Below are positions 51,951 through 60,082 of a stretch of DNA of 64,000 nt, in pieces (the first letter of the stretch is position 1; each line of letters starts with the position of its first letter). The notes under the pieces were generated by a model. That model was not told where the DNA came from. It saw only the letters and a list, made by a program, of their open reading frames with translations, and did not search any database. The position numbers and the translations under genes were made by a program. The DNA comes from Thermincola carboxydiphila (GTDB taxonomy: Bacteria > Bacillota > Thermincolia > Thermincolales > UBA2595), in the NCBI GenBank assembly GCA_016841045.1, contig JAENZX010000001.1, positions 19,541 through 83,540 on the forward strand, read 5' to 3'.

Positions 51951-52314
51951 TGTCTCCAAAAGTTATAGCAACAATCCGCAAAGATTTCCAGGCTCGGGGA
52001 TTTGCATAAAATAGATCCCATTCCCGGTCATTGATTAATGCAGCACTAAGAAGTTCTGACCTATATTCAGATTCATCTGCTGACCCACGTGTAAGTGGGA
52101 CAATTTTGCTTAATCTATCCTCCGGCACTGTTAAGGTTTCCCCTGAGTAACTGTAGCTGCCCGATGGTAACTTATAAGCACCCTGATACTCAGGGTCCTC
52201 TGAAAGGCTTATTACATTAATATCCCCATTTTCGAAAAAAACCAGTTTTACAGGCTCCGGCCTGCCCTCCTGTCCGTCAGCAGGATTAACTACCCAAAAA
52301 CTATAGAGTTCCAT
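51943..52314 (-). CDS. Hypothetical protein
   Basis: A 123-residue soluble protein without a recognised domain. The first part is beta-rich (SFWVVNPADGQ, VKLVFFENGDINVISL), followed by an acidic loop and a C-terminal strand-helix region with NDREWDLFYANPRAWKSLRIVAI. AAGGAGG lies 8 nt before the ATG, and the gene overlaps the DUF1624 gene by 8 bp, both of which argue that it is real. No signal peptide. Function unknown. Confidence 0.7.
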   Translation of the reverse strand: MELYSFWVVNPADGQEGRPEPVKLVFFENGDINVISLSEDPEYQGAYKLPSGSYSYSGETLTVPEDRLSKIVPLTRGSADESEYRSELLSAALINDREWDLFYANPRAWKSLRIVAITFGDNE

Positions 52315-52415
52315 CTTAATTTCCTCCTTGAAATCTCTTTCATTAAATAATTTCTAAAAGATTTTCCTAGTTATTTTACCATGTTCTGCCGTAAAAAATA
52401 AGCTATAAAAATGAT

Positions 52416-52436
52416 AAAGCCCAGAGTTTGGGCTTT
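52416..52436 (-). terminator. Terminator upstream of the hypothetical gene, on the aprX side
   Basis: AAAGCCCA pairs with TGGGCTTT around a 5-nt loop. T-rich sequence follows on both strands. It probably ends leftward transcription from the subtilase gene and the palindromic element. Confidence 0.7.
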
Positions 52437-52469
52437 CTTAGTTTATATTTTTATCTTTTTACTCGAGCA

Positions 52470-52683
52470 AAGAGTTTAGCCATTTACTCCAGTTTCATGG
52501 ATTCCTATCTGGTCAACTAAACCGCCTCAATTTTCAAATCCTTGGGTCCCCGCCAATTCACCGTCCATGGCTCAATGGCGGCTCCGGCCGTCCATGGCCT
52601 CCGCCCGGCGGATTTGAAAATTGAAGCGGTAGTTGACAGACGATAGTAATCCCAATGAAACCTCCGCAAACGGCTAAACTCTT
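52470..52683. repeat. 214-bp nested palindromic element, copy 3
   Basis: Same orientation and length as copy 1. Ends AAGAGTTTAGCCATTTAC and GCAAACGGCTAAACTCTT pair with two mismatches. Inner stems GTTTCAT..GGATT..CTATC and GATAG..AATCC..ATGAAAC carry compensatory changes relative to copy 1 (GGATT/AATCC instead of GGGTT/AACCC; CTATC/GATAG instead of CCATC/GATGG). The arm CCGCCTCAATTTTCAAATCC pairs with GGATTTGAAAATTGAAGCGG. Head hairpins have GTCC and GTCCAT loops. The rest of 52315-52810 holds one terminator and no gene. Confidence 0.85.
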
Positions 52684-52810
52684 AACTTTCAGTAATAACA
52701 AAAAACCATTAAACAAGGGATATAGTGAAAGGGCCAGTGTAGCCTTTATATTTTAGGGCGCTTGGTGTAAAAAAATAACTCTAATATCTTTCATTAGCCA
52801 CTCCTCACTC

Positions 52811-54130
52811 TCAACTCTCCACTGCCATCGCCGCTGCCTGCCTAATGGCCTCCTTGGCATCAATAAGTCCTGCCCCCTGAGAGTTTTGGTCAAGGCTGAC
52901 TGTCCGACAGGTGGAGGTTAGGATTCTCTTTACCACTCTCGGCTTTAAGCCCGGTCTTTTCTGTAAAATCAAGGCTGCCACCCCTGCACAAATGGGTGTT
53001 GCCATGGAGGTTCCTGAAAGGCTTATATACCATTTTCCTACTCTAGCCTTTCTGCTATACTTGTCTAAGGTTGAGTCCGGGGAGCGAAGAGCAATTATGT
53101 TGGCACCAGGAGCGACCAAATCAGGTTTTATCCGGCCGTCTAAAGTTGGCCCCCTGCTGGAAAAGTAAGCAACCGAATCATCGTTTAGAGAGATTGTTTT
53201 TTTGTCGTCCAGAGCTCCAACAGTTATTACAGCCGGATCAATACCGGGGCTGTTCACGGTCTTTTTATCCGGGCCATCATTGCCGGCAGCGACACAAACA
53301 CATAATCCGGCCTCCCAGGCTTTACGTACCGCCCTGCAAAGAGGATCTTCTTTGTAGGAAATAGATGCCTGTGCTCCTAGTGACATTGACATAATCCTGA
53401 TATTGTATTTTTTCCTATTTTTGATACACCATTGTATTCCAGCAAGTATAGCAGACATCCTGCCCGCACCCTGCCTGTTAAGTACTTTTACTCCTATCAG
53501 GTTTGCTTCCGGTGCAGGTCCGCGGTATTTACCATTGGATTTGCTGCCGTTTCCGGCGGCATCACCGGCACAGTGTGTGCCATGGCCATTATCATCATAT
53601 GGCTGGGAACGGTAATTTATAAAATCTTTAAAGGCTTTTATCCGGTTTACGGGTAAAGTTAAGTCAGGATGGGGATAAATCCCTGTATCCAATATGGCGA
53701 TTCCCACTCCTTTACCGCCTAAATTGCTCTTCCAGACCGATGGTGCGTTAACCACCGGTGAGGCAACGTCCAGAACAGCCTTCACATCTCTATCCATCCA
53801 GACCTTCTTCACGGCTTCATTATTTACCAGCCTTTTTAGGGTTTTAGTATTGACCACCGTTGAAAACCCATTCACGAGTTCCAATTTGTGGTCTGCATTG
53901 ACATTAAAAACTCCGCCCATGTTATCTTTATTTAACCTGGAAAAAGAGTGACTGGGATCAACTTCTACCACCACTGGAATTTGCTTAACTCTTTTTTTGA
54001 CACCCCTAACAGGTATAGATACTATAGAAGGCATCCATTCAGGAGTGGAATAAACGCCATTTATAACTTTCTGCAATTCCGGACAGATTTTTTCTAAATG
54101 ATCACTTAACCACTGAACTTTATAACTCAT
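52811..54130 (-). CDS. aprX: AprX-like subtilisin-family serine protease
   Basis: A 439-residue S8 protease. The catalytic triad is visible as Asp in ILDTGIYPH, His in GHGTHCAG and Ser in SGTSMATPICAG, with the oxyanion Asn in AAGNDGP. There is an N-terminal region of about 120 residues similar to the propeptide-like part of Bacillus AprX, and no signal peptide, so it is probably cytoplasmic, like AprX. Length matches AprX (about 440). GGGGATG lies upstream of the ATG. It is monocistronic. Confidence 0.92.
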   Translation of the reverse strand: MSYKVQWLSDHLEKICPELQKVINGVYSTPEWMPSIVSIPVRGVKKRVKQIPVVVEVDPSHSFSRLNKDNMGGVFNVNADHKLELVNGFSTVVNTKTLKRLVNNEAVKKVWMDRDVKAVLDVASPVVNAPSVWKSNLGGKGVGIAILDTGIYPHPDLTLPVNRIKAFKDFINYRSQPYDDNGHGTHCAGDAAGNGSKSNGKYRGPAPEANLIGVKVLNRQGAGRMSAILAGIQWCIKNRKKYNIRIMSMSLGAQASISYKEDPLCRAVRKAWEAGLCVCVAAGNDGPDKKTVNSPGIDPAVITVGALDDKKTISLNDDSVAYFSSRGPTLDGRIKPDLVAPGANIIALRSPDSTLDKYSRKARVGKWYISLSGTSMATPICAGVAALILQKRPGLKPRVVKRILTSTCRTVSLDQNSQGAGLIDAKEAIRQAAAMAVES

Positions 54131-54345
54131 TATCTCATCCCCTTTTTTAACCTACTACATTTTATCGGGGATAGAGGTTAATGGTTCCTTGGCTTGACCA
54201 ATAAAAAATACGTGCCCTATTCGGCCACGCTTCCTTGTTATTGATGGGAACATTATACTATTGCATTTTTCATGAGAATATATTTGGACCATGAAAAGGT
54301 CCGATGGATTGACCAGATCGGAGTATTCTATAACTTCTTGAGTTA

Positions 54346-54447
54346 TTATTTCAGATAGTCCCACTGGGGCTTTTCCCCAACGATTTTTTTGTTTGATGTA
54401 CCGATTTCTTTTTCATATGCCTTTTCAGTTTCAGCTCTCCTGGCCAT
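54346..54447 (-). CDS. Candidate 33-residue ORF (doubtful)
   Basis: ATG at 54447 opens a short, charged frame (MARRAETEKAYEKEIGTSNK, ending KPQWDYLK). It has a weak Shine-Dalgarno-like GGAAAT sequence. It could be a small helical protein or part of a decayed gene continuing in another frame to 54155. No family is recognised. Confidence 0.2.
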   Translation of the reverse strand: MARRAETEKAYEKEIGTSNKKIVGEKPQWDYLK

Positions 54448-54698
54448 TATTTCCAATAAACCGCCAATTTAGAATACACTATGTCGTTCATTTCAATCTG
54501 ACCACATTTTTATCAATTCCATAATGCCTTTCTTCTAACCAGCTGCGGATAAATCCGAATAGGTAGTTTATGGTAAACACTGTTCATTCATATTTAGCGT
54601 AATCTGTTAATTCTATTTAAGCAGTTACAGAGGGGAGAAGATTAAAAACACTTCAAGGTTCATAGCCTTAAAATTATCTCAAATGCGAGGATAAATTT

Positions 54699-54740
54699 AA
54701 ATCTGGTAGGAGGGATATTTCATTGCCTTCTACCAGATTT
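54699..54740. terminator. Hairpin after the secreted-protein gene
   Basis: AAATCTGGTAG pairs with CTACCAGATTT, 8 bp beyond the stop codon at 54748. T-rich stretches occur on both sides. Confidence 0.65.
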
Positions 54741-54747
54741 AGGTTTT

Positions 54748-55527
54748 TTAGAAAGAAAAAATAGCGTTTATTTGTCCATAATTATAACCATGCCAATCCC
54801 AAATCTCAGCCGTAGCACCAGTAGTATTTGATAAATACTGCCCATAAGTGATTGATATAGGTGTTGCGAAGTTATCCCAGTGGTACGAGGGTGCATGAAG
54901 GCTTTCTGTTTCTTTATAATTAGAGCCACTGGTCCAAGATGCTTGGGACCACATAAATGTGTCCTTCTTATAATATTCATCCGTGTCATCTGGATAACTC
55001 CAGCCATGCCAACTATAGCCGTAATAACAATTTTCCAAAGAGTACATGGTGGATCCCCGTTCCCAGTGAACTGATTGGTCGTATACCTGTATATACGTAC
55101 CACCATTTTGATAAGAGGCATTATACCAAATAGATACATAACCTGTAATGGTTGATTTGGATTCCCCTGGATGGTCAATAATTGCAGCGGCATAGGCAGC
55201 AGGGCTTCCAAAAGAAATTAGTGGTTTTTTCTCTTTAATTTTCATCTTAATAACAGCGGTACTTTTTATTTTATAACTTGTTTGATCTTTATTAACCTTT
55301 TTATCAAGAATCTTGTGAGAGACTTCAGCTTCACCGTCAAAATCTTTTGGAAGGCGTACCTTAAGGTCTGGACCTTTAAACGGGAGTTTATCAGATTTGT
55401 CGGAAATTTTGTATAAAATTGTTTGATTTTCGTTTTTTGCAAAAGCCAAATTGATGTTGAAACTGGAAACCATTAACATGGCCACCAAAAAAAAGATTAA
55501 GAACAACCTGGTTTTTTTCATCTTCAT
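54748..55527 (-). CDS. Secreted hypothetical protein
   Basis: A 259-residue exported protein: signal peptide MKMKKTRLFLIFFLVAML... ending near AFA (about residue 30), a Lys-rich region, then a Tyr/Trp/Ser-rich C-terminal domain (YVSIWYNASYQNGG, YYGYSWHGWSYPDD, AEIWDWHGYNYGQ). The aromatic-rich beta pattern suggests a surface or bacteriocin-like fold but no family is recognised. The start is ATG at 55527; the frame is open further upstream to 55695 but this overlaps the neighbouring gene and lacks a signal. A hairpin follows the stop. Lower-complexity, AT-rich sequence in 54.7-58 kb suggests recently acquired DNA. Confidence 0.65.
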   Translation of the reverse strand: MKMKKTRLFLIFFLVAMLMVSSFNINLAFAKNENQTILYKISDKSDKLPFKGPDLKVRLPKDFDGEAEVSHKILDKKVNKDQTSYKIKSTAVIKMKIKEKKPLISFGSPAAYAAAIIDHPGESKSTITGYVSIWYNASYQNGGTYIQVYDQSVHWERGSTMYSLENCYYGYSWHGWSYPDDTDEYYKKDTFMWSQASWTSGSNYKETESLHAPSYHWDNFATPISITYGQYLSNTTGATAEIWDWHGYNYGQINAIFSF

Positions 55528-55609
55528 AAACAACACCCTTTGTATTAGTTTTAATTTTCTGCTGTTTTTATAACCTTCACCTCCTTCTCCTTTATGGGTT
55601 TTTCCTAAT

Positions 55610-56068
55610 TCAAAAAAACATTTTTTTAACGGTTTCGTTGTTTGAATTAGGCCATAAAATACTTTCACACAAGATTTTGCCAAACCATACACCAAATGTC
55701 ATGTTTAATAGAGCAAATTGAGATTGAAAATGAAAAGGATAAGTCAAGATTCCAGTGTTTACGTGATTAATTCCCGTTAATCTTAAATATAAAAATATTA
55801 GCGCGTCAAATGGAATTCCAAGAATGAACGCCGGGATTCCTTGAAGTAATAATTTTGGCCAAAAAATTGTAAGTTTGCTATTATCTGATTTTTTTATAGG
55901 CAAAGAAATAAAAAAACCAAAAAATACTGGAAATAAAATTGCAATTAAAAGTTTTAACGTTGCACCGTCAAATTGTTTATCAAGAATGCTCAGACATTGA
56001 TGTAATATTAGAAAAATGGCTACTGATGTTAAAGCTATTATTGTATGCCAAACAATTGACTTTTTCAT
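55610..56068 (-). CDS. Four-helix hypothetical membrane protein
   Basis: A 152-residue protein with about four transmembrane helices (SIVWHTIIALTSVAIFLILH, LLIAILFPVFFGFFISL, IPAFILGIPFDALIFLYL, and a shorter one near the end). The start is taken as ATG at 56068 (KKSIVWH); ATG at 56080 is also possible with AAAGG near it. It lies 82 bp upstream of the secreted protein gene on the same strand, so the two may be co-expressed, for instance an exported product with an immunity or export partner; that is speculation. No family recognised. Confidence 0.6.
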   Translation of the reverse strand: MKKSIVWHTIIALTSVAIFLILHQCLSILDKQFDGATLKLLIAILFPVFFGFFISLPIKKSDNSKLTIFWPKLLLQGIPAFILGIPFDALIFLYLRLTGINHVNTGILTYPFHFQSQFALLNMTFGVWFGKILCESILWPNSNNETVKKMFF

Positions 56069-56159
56069 AAAAAGTTCCATTCCTTTCGCTGTGCTCAAGG
56101 CACAAATATTTAATGAAAGTGATCTCCGACCCCTCTCATGGGTGATATAATATAATTTG

Positions 56160-56377
56160 GATAAGCAGATACACTACAATAGCACGGGGAGGTGAGTGGT
56201 GCAGTTCATTACTGCCCGCATAAAAAGATGTAAAAGATGTGCCGTTTGCTCTTTTCAAGTACAAATAAGTGTGCCATGAGCACGTAAACTAATCTTTGTA
56301 TAAACAATTCCCGTTTATTTAGTAGCAAACAGTCAATGTCTGCTTTATCCACTATAATCCGCAGAGGGGAAGTGTTT
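56160..56377 (+). ncRNA. Candidate IS110 bridge-RNA leader
   Basis: About 218 bp of non-coding sequence precedes the IS110-type transposase. It starts with a GCAGT-TCATT-ACTGC hairpin (56201-56215) downstream of TATAAT-like boxes near 56145-56155. Family knowledge: IS110 elements encode a structured bridge RNA in the region upstream of the transposase that pairs with target and donor DNA. The position and length fit; target- and donor-binding loops were not verified. Since the transposase is dead the RNA may be a relic. Confidence 0.4.
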
Positions 56378-57695
56378 ATGCTTAAAATTGTTTACCCTAT
56401 TTGCTGTGGCATTGATGTCCACAAAAAGTTTGTTGTTGCTGCGGTTGATACTACTAACAAATCAGGTGTTACAGACTACCATACGAAGTAATTTTCAACT
56501 TTTACTGAGGATTTATACCGTCTTTTAGATTGGTTAAAATCTCAATCTTGTATTAATGTCTGCATGGAGTCTACCGGCAAATACTGGCATCCTGTTTATC
56601 TTGGAAGACTACTGTGATGTCGTAGTTGCTAATCCTAAATATGTTAAGGGCATTCGTGGCAAGAAAACCGATAAAAAAGATTCTATTTGGCTTTGCGATT
56701 TACACAAGCACGGTTTAGTTCCCGGTAGCTTTATACCACCCTTATTAGTCCGTCAAATACGTGATTTAATGCGGTATAGATTTAAACTCATTAACTTTAA
56801 GTCAAGTGAGAAAAACCGTATTCAAAACTCTCTTACTGTTTCAAATATAATGATTTCCAGTGTTGTTTCTGATACTTTTGGGGTAAGCTCTATGAAAATT
56901 ATTAATCATATCCTTGAAAATCCTGATGTTAAGGATTTCGATGTTTCATCAATGTTACACGCAAGTATGCAAGGTAAAGCAGAAATGATAACAAAATCAA
57001 TCAATGGAAATTTGACTAAGCCACAAGCAGATAAAATGCGTGTCTGTCTTGATCATTTCGACAACATTGAGAAACACATAGCAAATATTGAATCTGTTAT
57101 TTTAGATTTAGCTCAGCCATATTTACCACAAATAGAATTAATTTTATCATTGCCAAGCATCAAGGATGTTTTCACTGCTATTGCCATAATCGGTGAGATA
57201 GGTACTGATATGTCAGTTTTCCACTCCTCAAAGCACCTATGCTCATGGGCTGGACTTACTCCGCAAAATAATGGAAGTGCCGGTAAGAAAAAATCTGTCC
57301 GTGATTCACGAGCTGGCGTATATATCAAGCCATTACTTGTTCAATGTGCAAACGCTGCAATTAAAAGTAAAAAGTATCCTTATTTTAAAATCCGTTATGA
57401 CCAAATTAAGAAGCGCCGAGGTCACAAAAAAGCTGTTGTTGCTATTGCACATACACTGCTGAATTGTATTTACCATATGCTTGATTAGAATGAGACATTT
57501 AACTATGATCTATACACAATTAACTCCAAACCAAAACAGACTTATTCACCTCAAATAACTGAGGAAATGGCTTTGCGTTACTTGCAAACATTAGGCTACC
57601 AAATACCTGATATGCGTAATACACATTTAGCACAATATTTATTTCCCGAAAATCCGCTTCCCAGTGGGTTTATTTTGTTATGTCTTCTTTTTTAA
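56378..57695 (+). pseudogene. IS110-family transposase, inactivated
   Basis: The N-terminal RuvC-like part begins at ATG 56378 with CGIDVHKKFVVAAV, is interrupted by TAA at 56489, continues in frame through CMESTGKYWHPVY, then shifts frame near 56600. The next frame runs through EDYCDVVVANPKYVKGIRGKK...DKKDS (DEDD-motif acid residues) and the C-terminal Tnp_20 region with LPSIKDVFTAIAIIGEIGTD and SWAGLTPQNNGSAGK to a TAG at 57486. In-frame sequence continues past that stop (NETFNYDLYTINSKPKQTYS) to a TAA at 57693. Three lesions mean the element cannot encode an active enzyme. Short similar sequences (CCAGTGGGTTT at 57661 and CAAGTGGGTTTG near 57942) may mark an element end. Confidence 0.88.
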
Positions 57696-58089
57696 AAAAA
57701 CATTTATTAAGTTCTTTCAAACTAAATACCTCCCCTAAAATAAAACCCAGTAAATATTTTTACAAAACGACAAAATTAGATTTTTTCACATTATCCTGCT
57801 ATTTGGTAACATCTTTTCTTAAATATTATATATAATATCGTAATCTTATTTCTGGAGGTATTGTTTTTTAATTGGTTCGATTATACTAAAAATGGAAATT
57901 GTTGTCAACCAAAACTGATAACCGGGCCATATTTTATACCAAGTGGGTTTGTTTAAAAATTTATGTAATAAGTTTGTTTAGTTCCCTCTAGATAAAGATA
58001 ATTTTCTGGAGTTGAGAGCAAGTATGTAACGGGAATCGGGGTATTCCAGGATAGAAGTGCAGTTCTATAAATTCCTAGGCAAAAATAAA
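57696..58089. other. 394-bp AT-rich region after the IS110 remnant
   Basis: Strongly AT-rich sequence with no supported gene, followed by the coat-protein terminator. Part may be the right flank of the IS110 element. Confidence 0.4.
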
Positions 58090-58107
58090 AGCGGCCTTTC
58101 GGCCGCT
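58090..58107 (-). terminator. Terminator after the CotF-like gene
   Basis: AGCGGCC-TTTC-GGCCGCT is a compact GC-rich hairpin followed on the minus strand by TTTATTTTT, 8 bp past the stop at 58115. Confidence 0.85.
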
Positions 58108-58114
58108 TCACTAG

Positions 58115-59245
58115 CTACTGAAACATTGGTCTTGATCCGGTTTGATAAGTATTCATTATTGTCTGAGTAGTCTGCTCAGTTAACGTGGGAATCTGGTACA
58201 TCCCCTTCTGATTCATGTACTGGAACAGTTCATATGCCTGGTTAATAGCTGAAACCGTACAATTGGTCATCATACTCCGAAGGTTCTGGTCTGCGCACTC
58301 AAGGGCAGCGTTTGCACAAAGTACAGCACTGGCTTTAGCACATCCCATCATACCAGATGCAACATCCCTGTCATCCATTGCATTAACATCGGTATTAGGT
58401 TCAACTGGAGAAGGCTGACGCAGGCCGTATTTGACACTGCTGCTTTTGGGAGCCCTGTAAGGCGCCGCTGAGCCCATACCCTGATTGTGAAGGTAATTGA
58501 CAACGTTTTGGTAACTGTTGTACATGTGGTTAATCTGGCTGTCAAGTATCTGCATCAATGCTTGGTCCTTCACATGCGGCTTATAAAGTTCAAACTGATT
58601 AATTCCATCAATATGGTCGGTCAGTACTTCATGAACCATCATCAATTCAGGAGCACCAAACTTGGGAATTGCCCACTGGCTCTGCTGCCCGGTTTGGCCT
58701 ATTTGCTGGCCCATCTGGCCACCCATGCGTTGGCCCATCTGCTCACCCATTTGCTGGCCTATTTGTCCACCCATGGGCTGTCCCATCTGGCCACCTATTT
58801 GTTGGCCTATTTGGCCACCCATGGGTTGTCCCATCTGGCCACCTATTTGTTGGCCTATTTGGCCGCCCATGGGTTGTCCCATCTGGCCACCTATTTGTTG
58901 GCCTATTTGGCCACCCATGCGTTGGCCCATTTGTTGTCCTGTCTGAGTTCCTATTGATGATCCCAGGGTTTGACCCATTTGATAACCTTGTTGGCCGGAA
59001 TGTTGGCCCATCTGTGAACCAGTCTGCTGGCCCATCTGTGAACCGATCTGCTGGCCGGTCTGACCTGCATTAGTTCCAAACTGGCTACTCAAGTTACTGC
59101 CGGTATGATTCCCAAAAGGATTTCCACCCATCGAACCCCATTTATGGGTATCCTGCGAATCTGACTGCTGTCCTAATTCATTAGTCTTGCGGGTACCATG
59201 AATATCTTCCGGGTTACCGGAAAAATTATTTTCTTTTCTTTGCAA
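58115..59245 (-). CDS. CotF-domain spore coat protein with Gln/Gly/Met repeats
   Basis: A 376-residue protein. The N-terminal half is low-complexity (QTGQQIGSQMGQQTGSQMGQ and three near-identical 16-residue repeats of the GGQMGQPMGGQIGQQI type, about 115-180). The C-terminal part has the two coat F helical regions: MVHEVLTDHIDGINQFELYKPHV...QHIL-like, and MMGCAKASAVLCANAALECADQNLRSMMTN with several Cys. CotF-domain proteins form part of the clostridial and Bacillus spore coat. The start is TTG at 59245 with AAGGAGG 8 nt upstream; the in-frame start at 59263 precedes this site. Repeats like these may favour cross-linking or self-assembly. Confidence 0.88.
   Translation of the reverse strand: MQRKENNFSGNPEDIHGTRKTNELGQQSDSQDTHKWGSMGGNPFGNHTGSNLSSQFGTNAGQTGQQIGSQMGQQTGSQMGQHSGQQGYQMGQTLGSSIGTQTGQQMGQRMGGQIGQQIGGQMGQPMGGQIGQQIGGQMGQPMGGQIGQQIGGQMGQPMGGQIGQQMGEQMGQRMGGQMGQQIGQTGQQSQWAIPKFGAPELMMVHEVLTDHIDGINQFELYKPHVKDQALMQILDSQINHMYNSYQNVVNYLHNQGMGSAAPYRAPKSSSVKYGLRQPSPVEPNTDVNAMDDRDVASGMMGCAKASAVLCANAALECADQNLRSMMTNCTVSAINQAYELFQYMNQKGMYQIPTLTEQTTQTIMNTYQTGSRPMFQ
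58720..58935 (-). repeat. 48-bp tandem repeats in the CotF-like gene
   Basis: About three nearly identical 48-bp units plus degenerate flanking units encode the 16-residue Gln/Gly/Met repeats. All six frames are open over this stretch, producing false Leu-Ala-His and Trp-Pro-Ile-Cys frames on the plus strand. Confidence 0.85.
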
Positions 59246-59330
59246 ATGACATTCCTCCTTCAAACATTTATGTTATTAGGTTTTCCATCAATTTTCATTT
59301 AATGTATAAATTTAATTACTTTTAGCAAAT

Positions 59331-60065
59331 TTAAGTAACATTTTTTATCCCAAAAGCCCGAAGAGCCTCCTTTGCCTTTTCTACCTCCTCTGTCGACGCA
59401 GCCGGTATATCGGCCAACGGGTCACTACAGCCTTTTAACTCCCATTTGTGACTCCCCATTTTATGGTAACCAAGAAGCTCGACCCTTTCTATGATACTAA
59501 ATTGGCTGATAAATTCCCCCAATTGTCGAATACTTTCACTGCTCCCGGTAATACCGGGGATTATAACATGTCTTATCCACATAGGTATTCTTAGTTTCTC
59601 AACCTCATTAGCAAAATTCTGAATCAGCGTATTATCAACACCTGTCAGGTCCCTATGTGCTTCTTGGCTGATTTCCTTGATATCAAGAATGACAAGGTCT
59701 GTCAGCTTTAGAAGGCCTTCGATTTTATCCGGTTCAACAAACCCTGAGGTATCAAGGGCGGTATTAAGTCCAAGCTCCCTTACTCCTGAGAAAACAGCTT
59801 TTACAAACTCCGGCTGCAGGGTAGGTTCGCCTCCCGAAGCAGTAACACCTCCGCCGGAGGATTCATAGAATGACCGGTATTGGTTTATTTCCTCAATGAT
59901 TTGGTCAGAGTTCATTACAGACCCCTGCCCTTTTTCCCAGGTGTCGGGATTATGACAATACTTACACCTTAAAGGGCAGCCCTGGAGGAACATGACATAC
60001 CTTATACCCGGTCCATCAACAGTGCCAAAGGTTTCTACAGAATGGACATTGCCCTCTTTACCCAT
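59331..60065 (-). CDS. pflA: Pyruvate formate-lyase activating enzyme
   Basis: A 244-residue radical SAM enzyme that makes the glycyl radical on PflB. The cluster motif CPLRCKYC lies near residue 30, after ETFGTVDGPGIRYVMFLQG, the PflA signature. GGGVTASGGEPTLQ is the SAM-binding GGE region. The start ATG at 60065 follows GGGGCGG at 7 nt and the stop of pflB by 17 bp, so the two are co-transcribed. Length matches E. coli PflA (246). Confidence 0.95.
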   Translation of the reverse strand: MGKEGNVHSVETFGTVDGPGIRYVMFLQGCPLRCKYCHNPDTWEKGQGSVMNSDQIIEEINQYRSFYESSGGGVTASGGEPTLQPEFVKAVFSGVRELGLNTALDTSGFVEPDKIEGLLKLTDLVILDIKEISQEAHRDLTGVDNTLIQNFANEVEKLRIPMWIRHVIIPGITGSSESIRQLGEFISQFSIIERVELLGYHKMGSHKWELKGCSDPLADIPAASTEEVEKAKEALRAFGIKNVT

Positions 60066-60082
60066 AATTTTACCGCCCCTTA

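Larger units (their letters stand above)
54131..54747. other. 617-bp gene-poor region with a remnant-like ORF
   Basis: No convincing gene is present. Minus-strand frames of 69 codons (54155-54364) and 33 codons (54346-54447) overlap slightly and could be fragments of one decayed gene. The segment 54450-54700 is AT-rich with no recognised element, and a hairpin lies at 54699-54740. Confidence 0.5.

Noticed and set aside
54155-54364. 69-codon minus-strand frame
   Set aside because: No ribosome binding site, no family and atypical composition; at most part of a decayed gene.
57486-57488. In-frame TAG in the IS110 transposase as a pyrrolysine codon
   Set aside because: The same gene has a TAA and a frameshift, so simple decay explains it better.
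58487-59073. Long plus-strand frames rich in Leu-Ala-His, Trp-Pro-Ile-Cys and Phe-Gly-His-Pro opposite the coat gene
   Set aside because: They arise from the 48-bp repeat of the CotF-like gene being open in all frames; no ribosome binding site and no natural protein composition.
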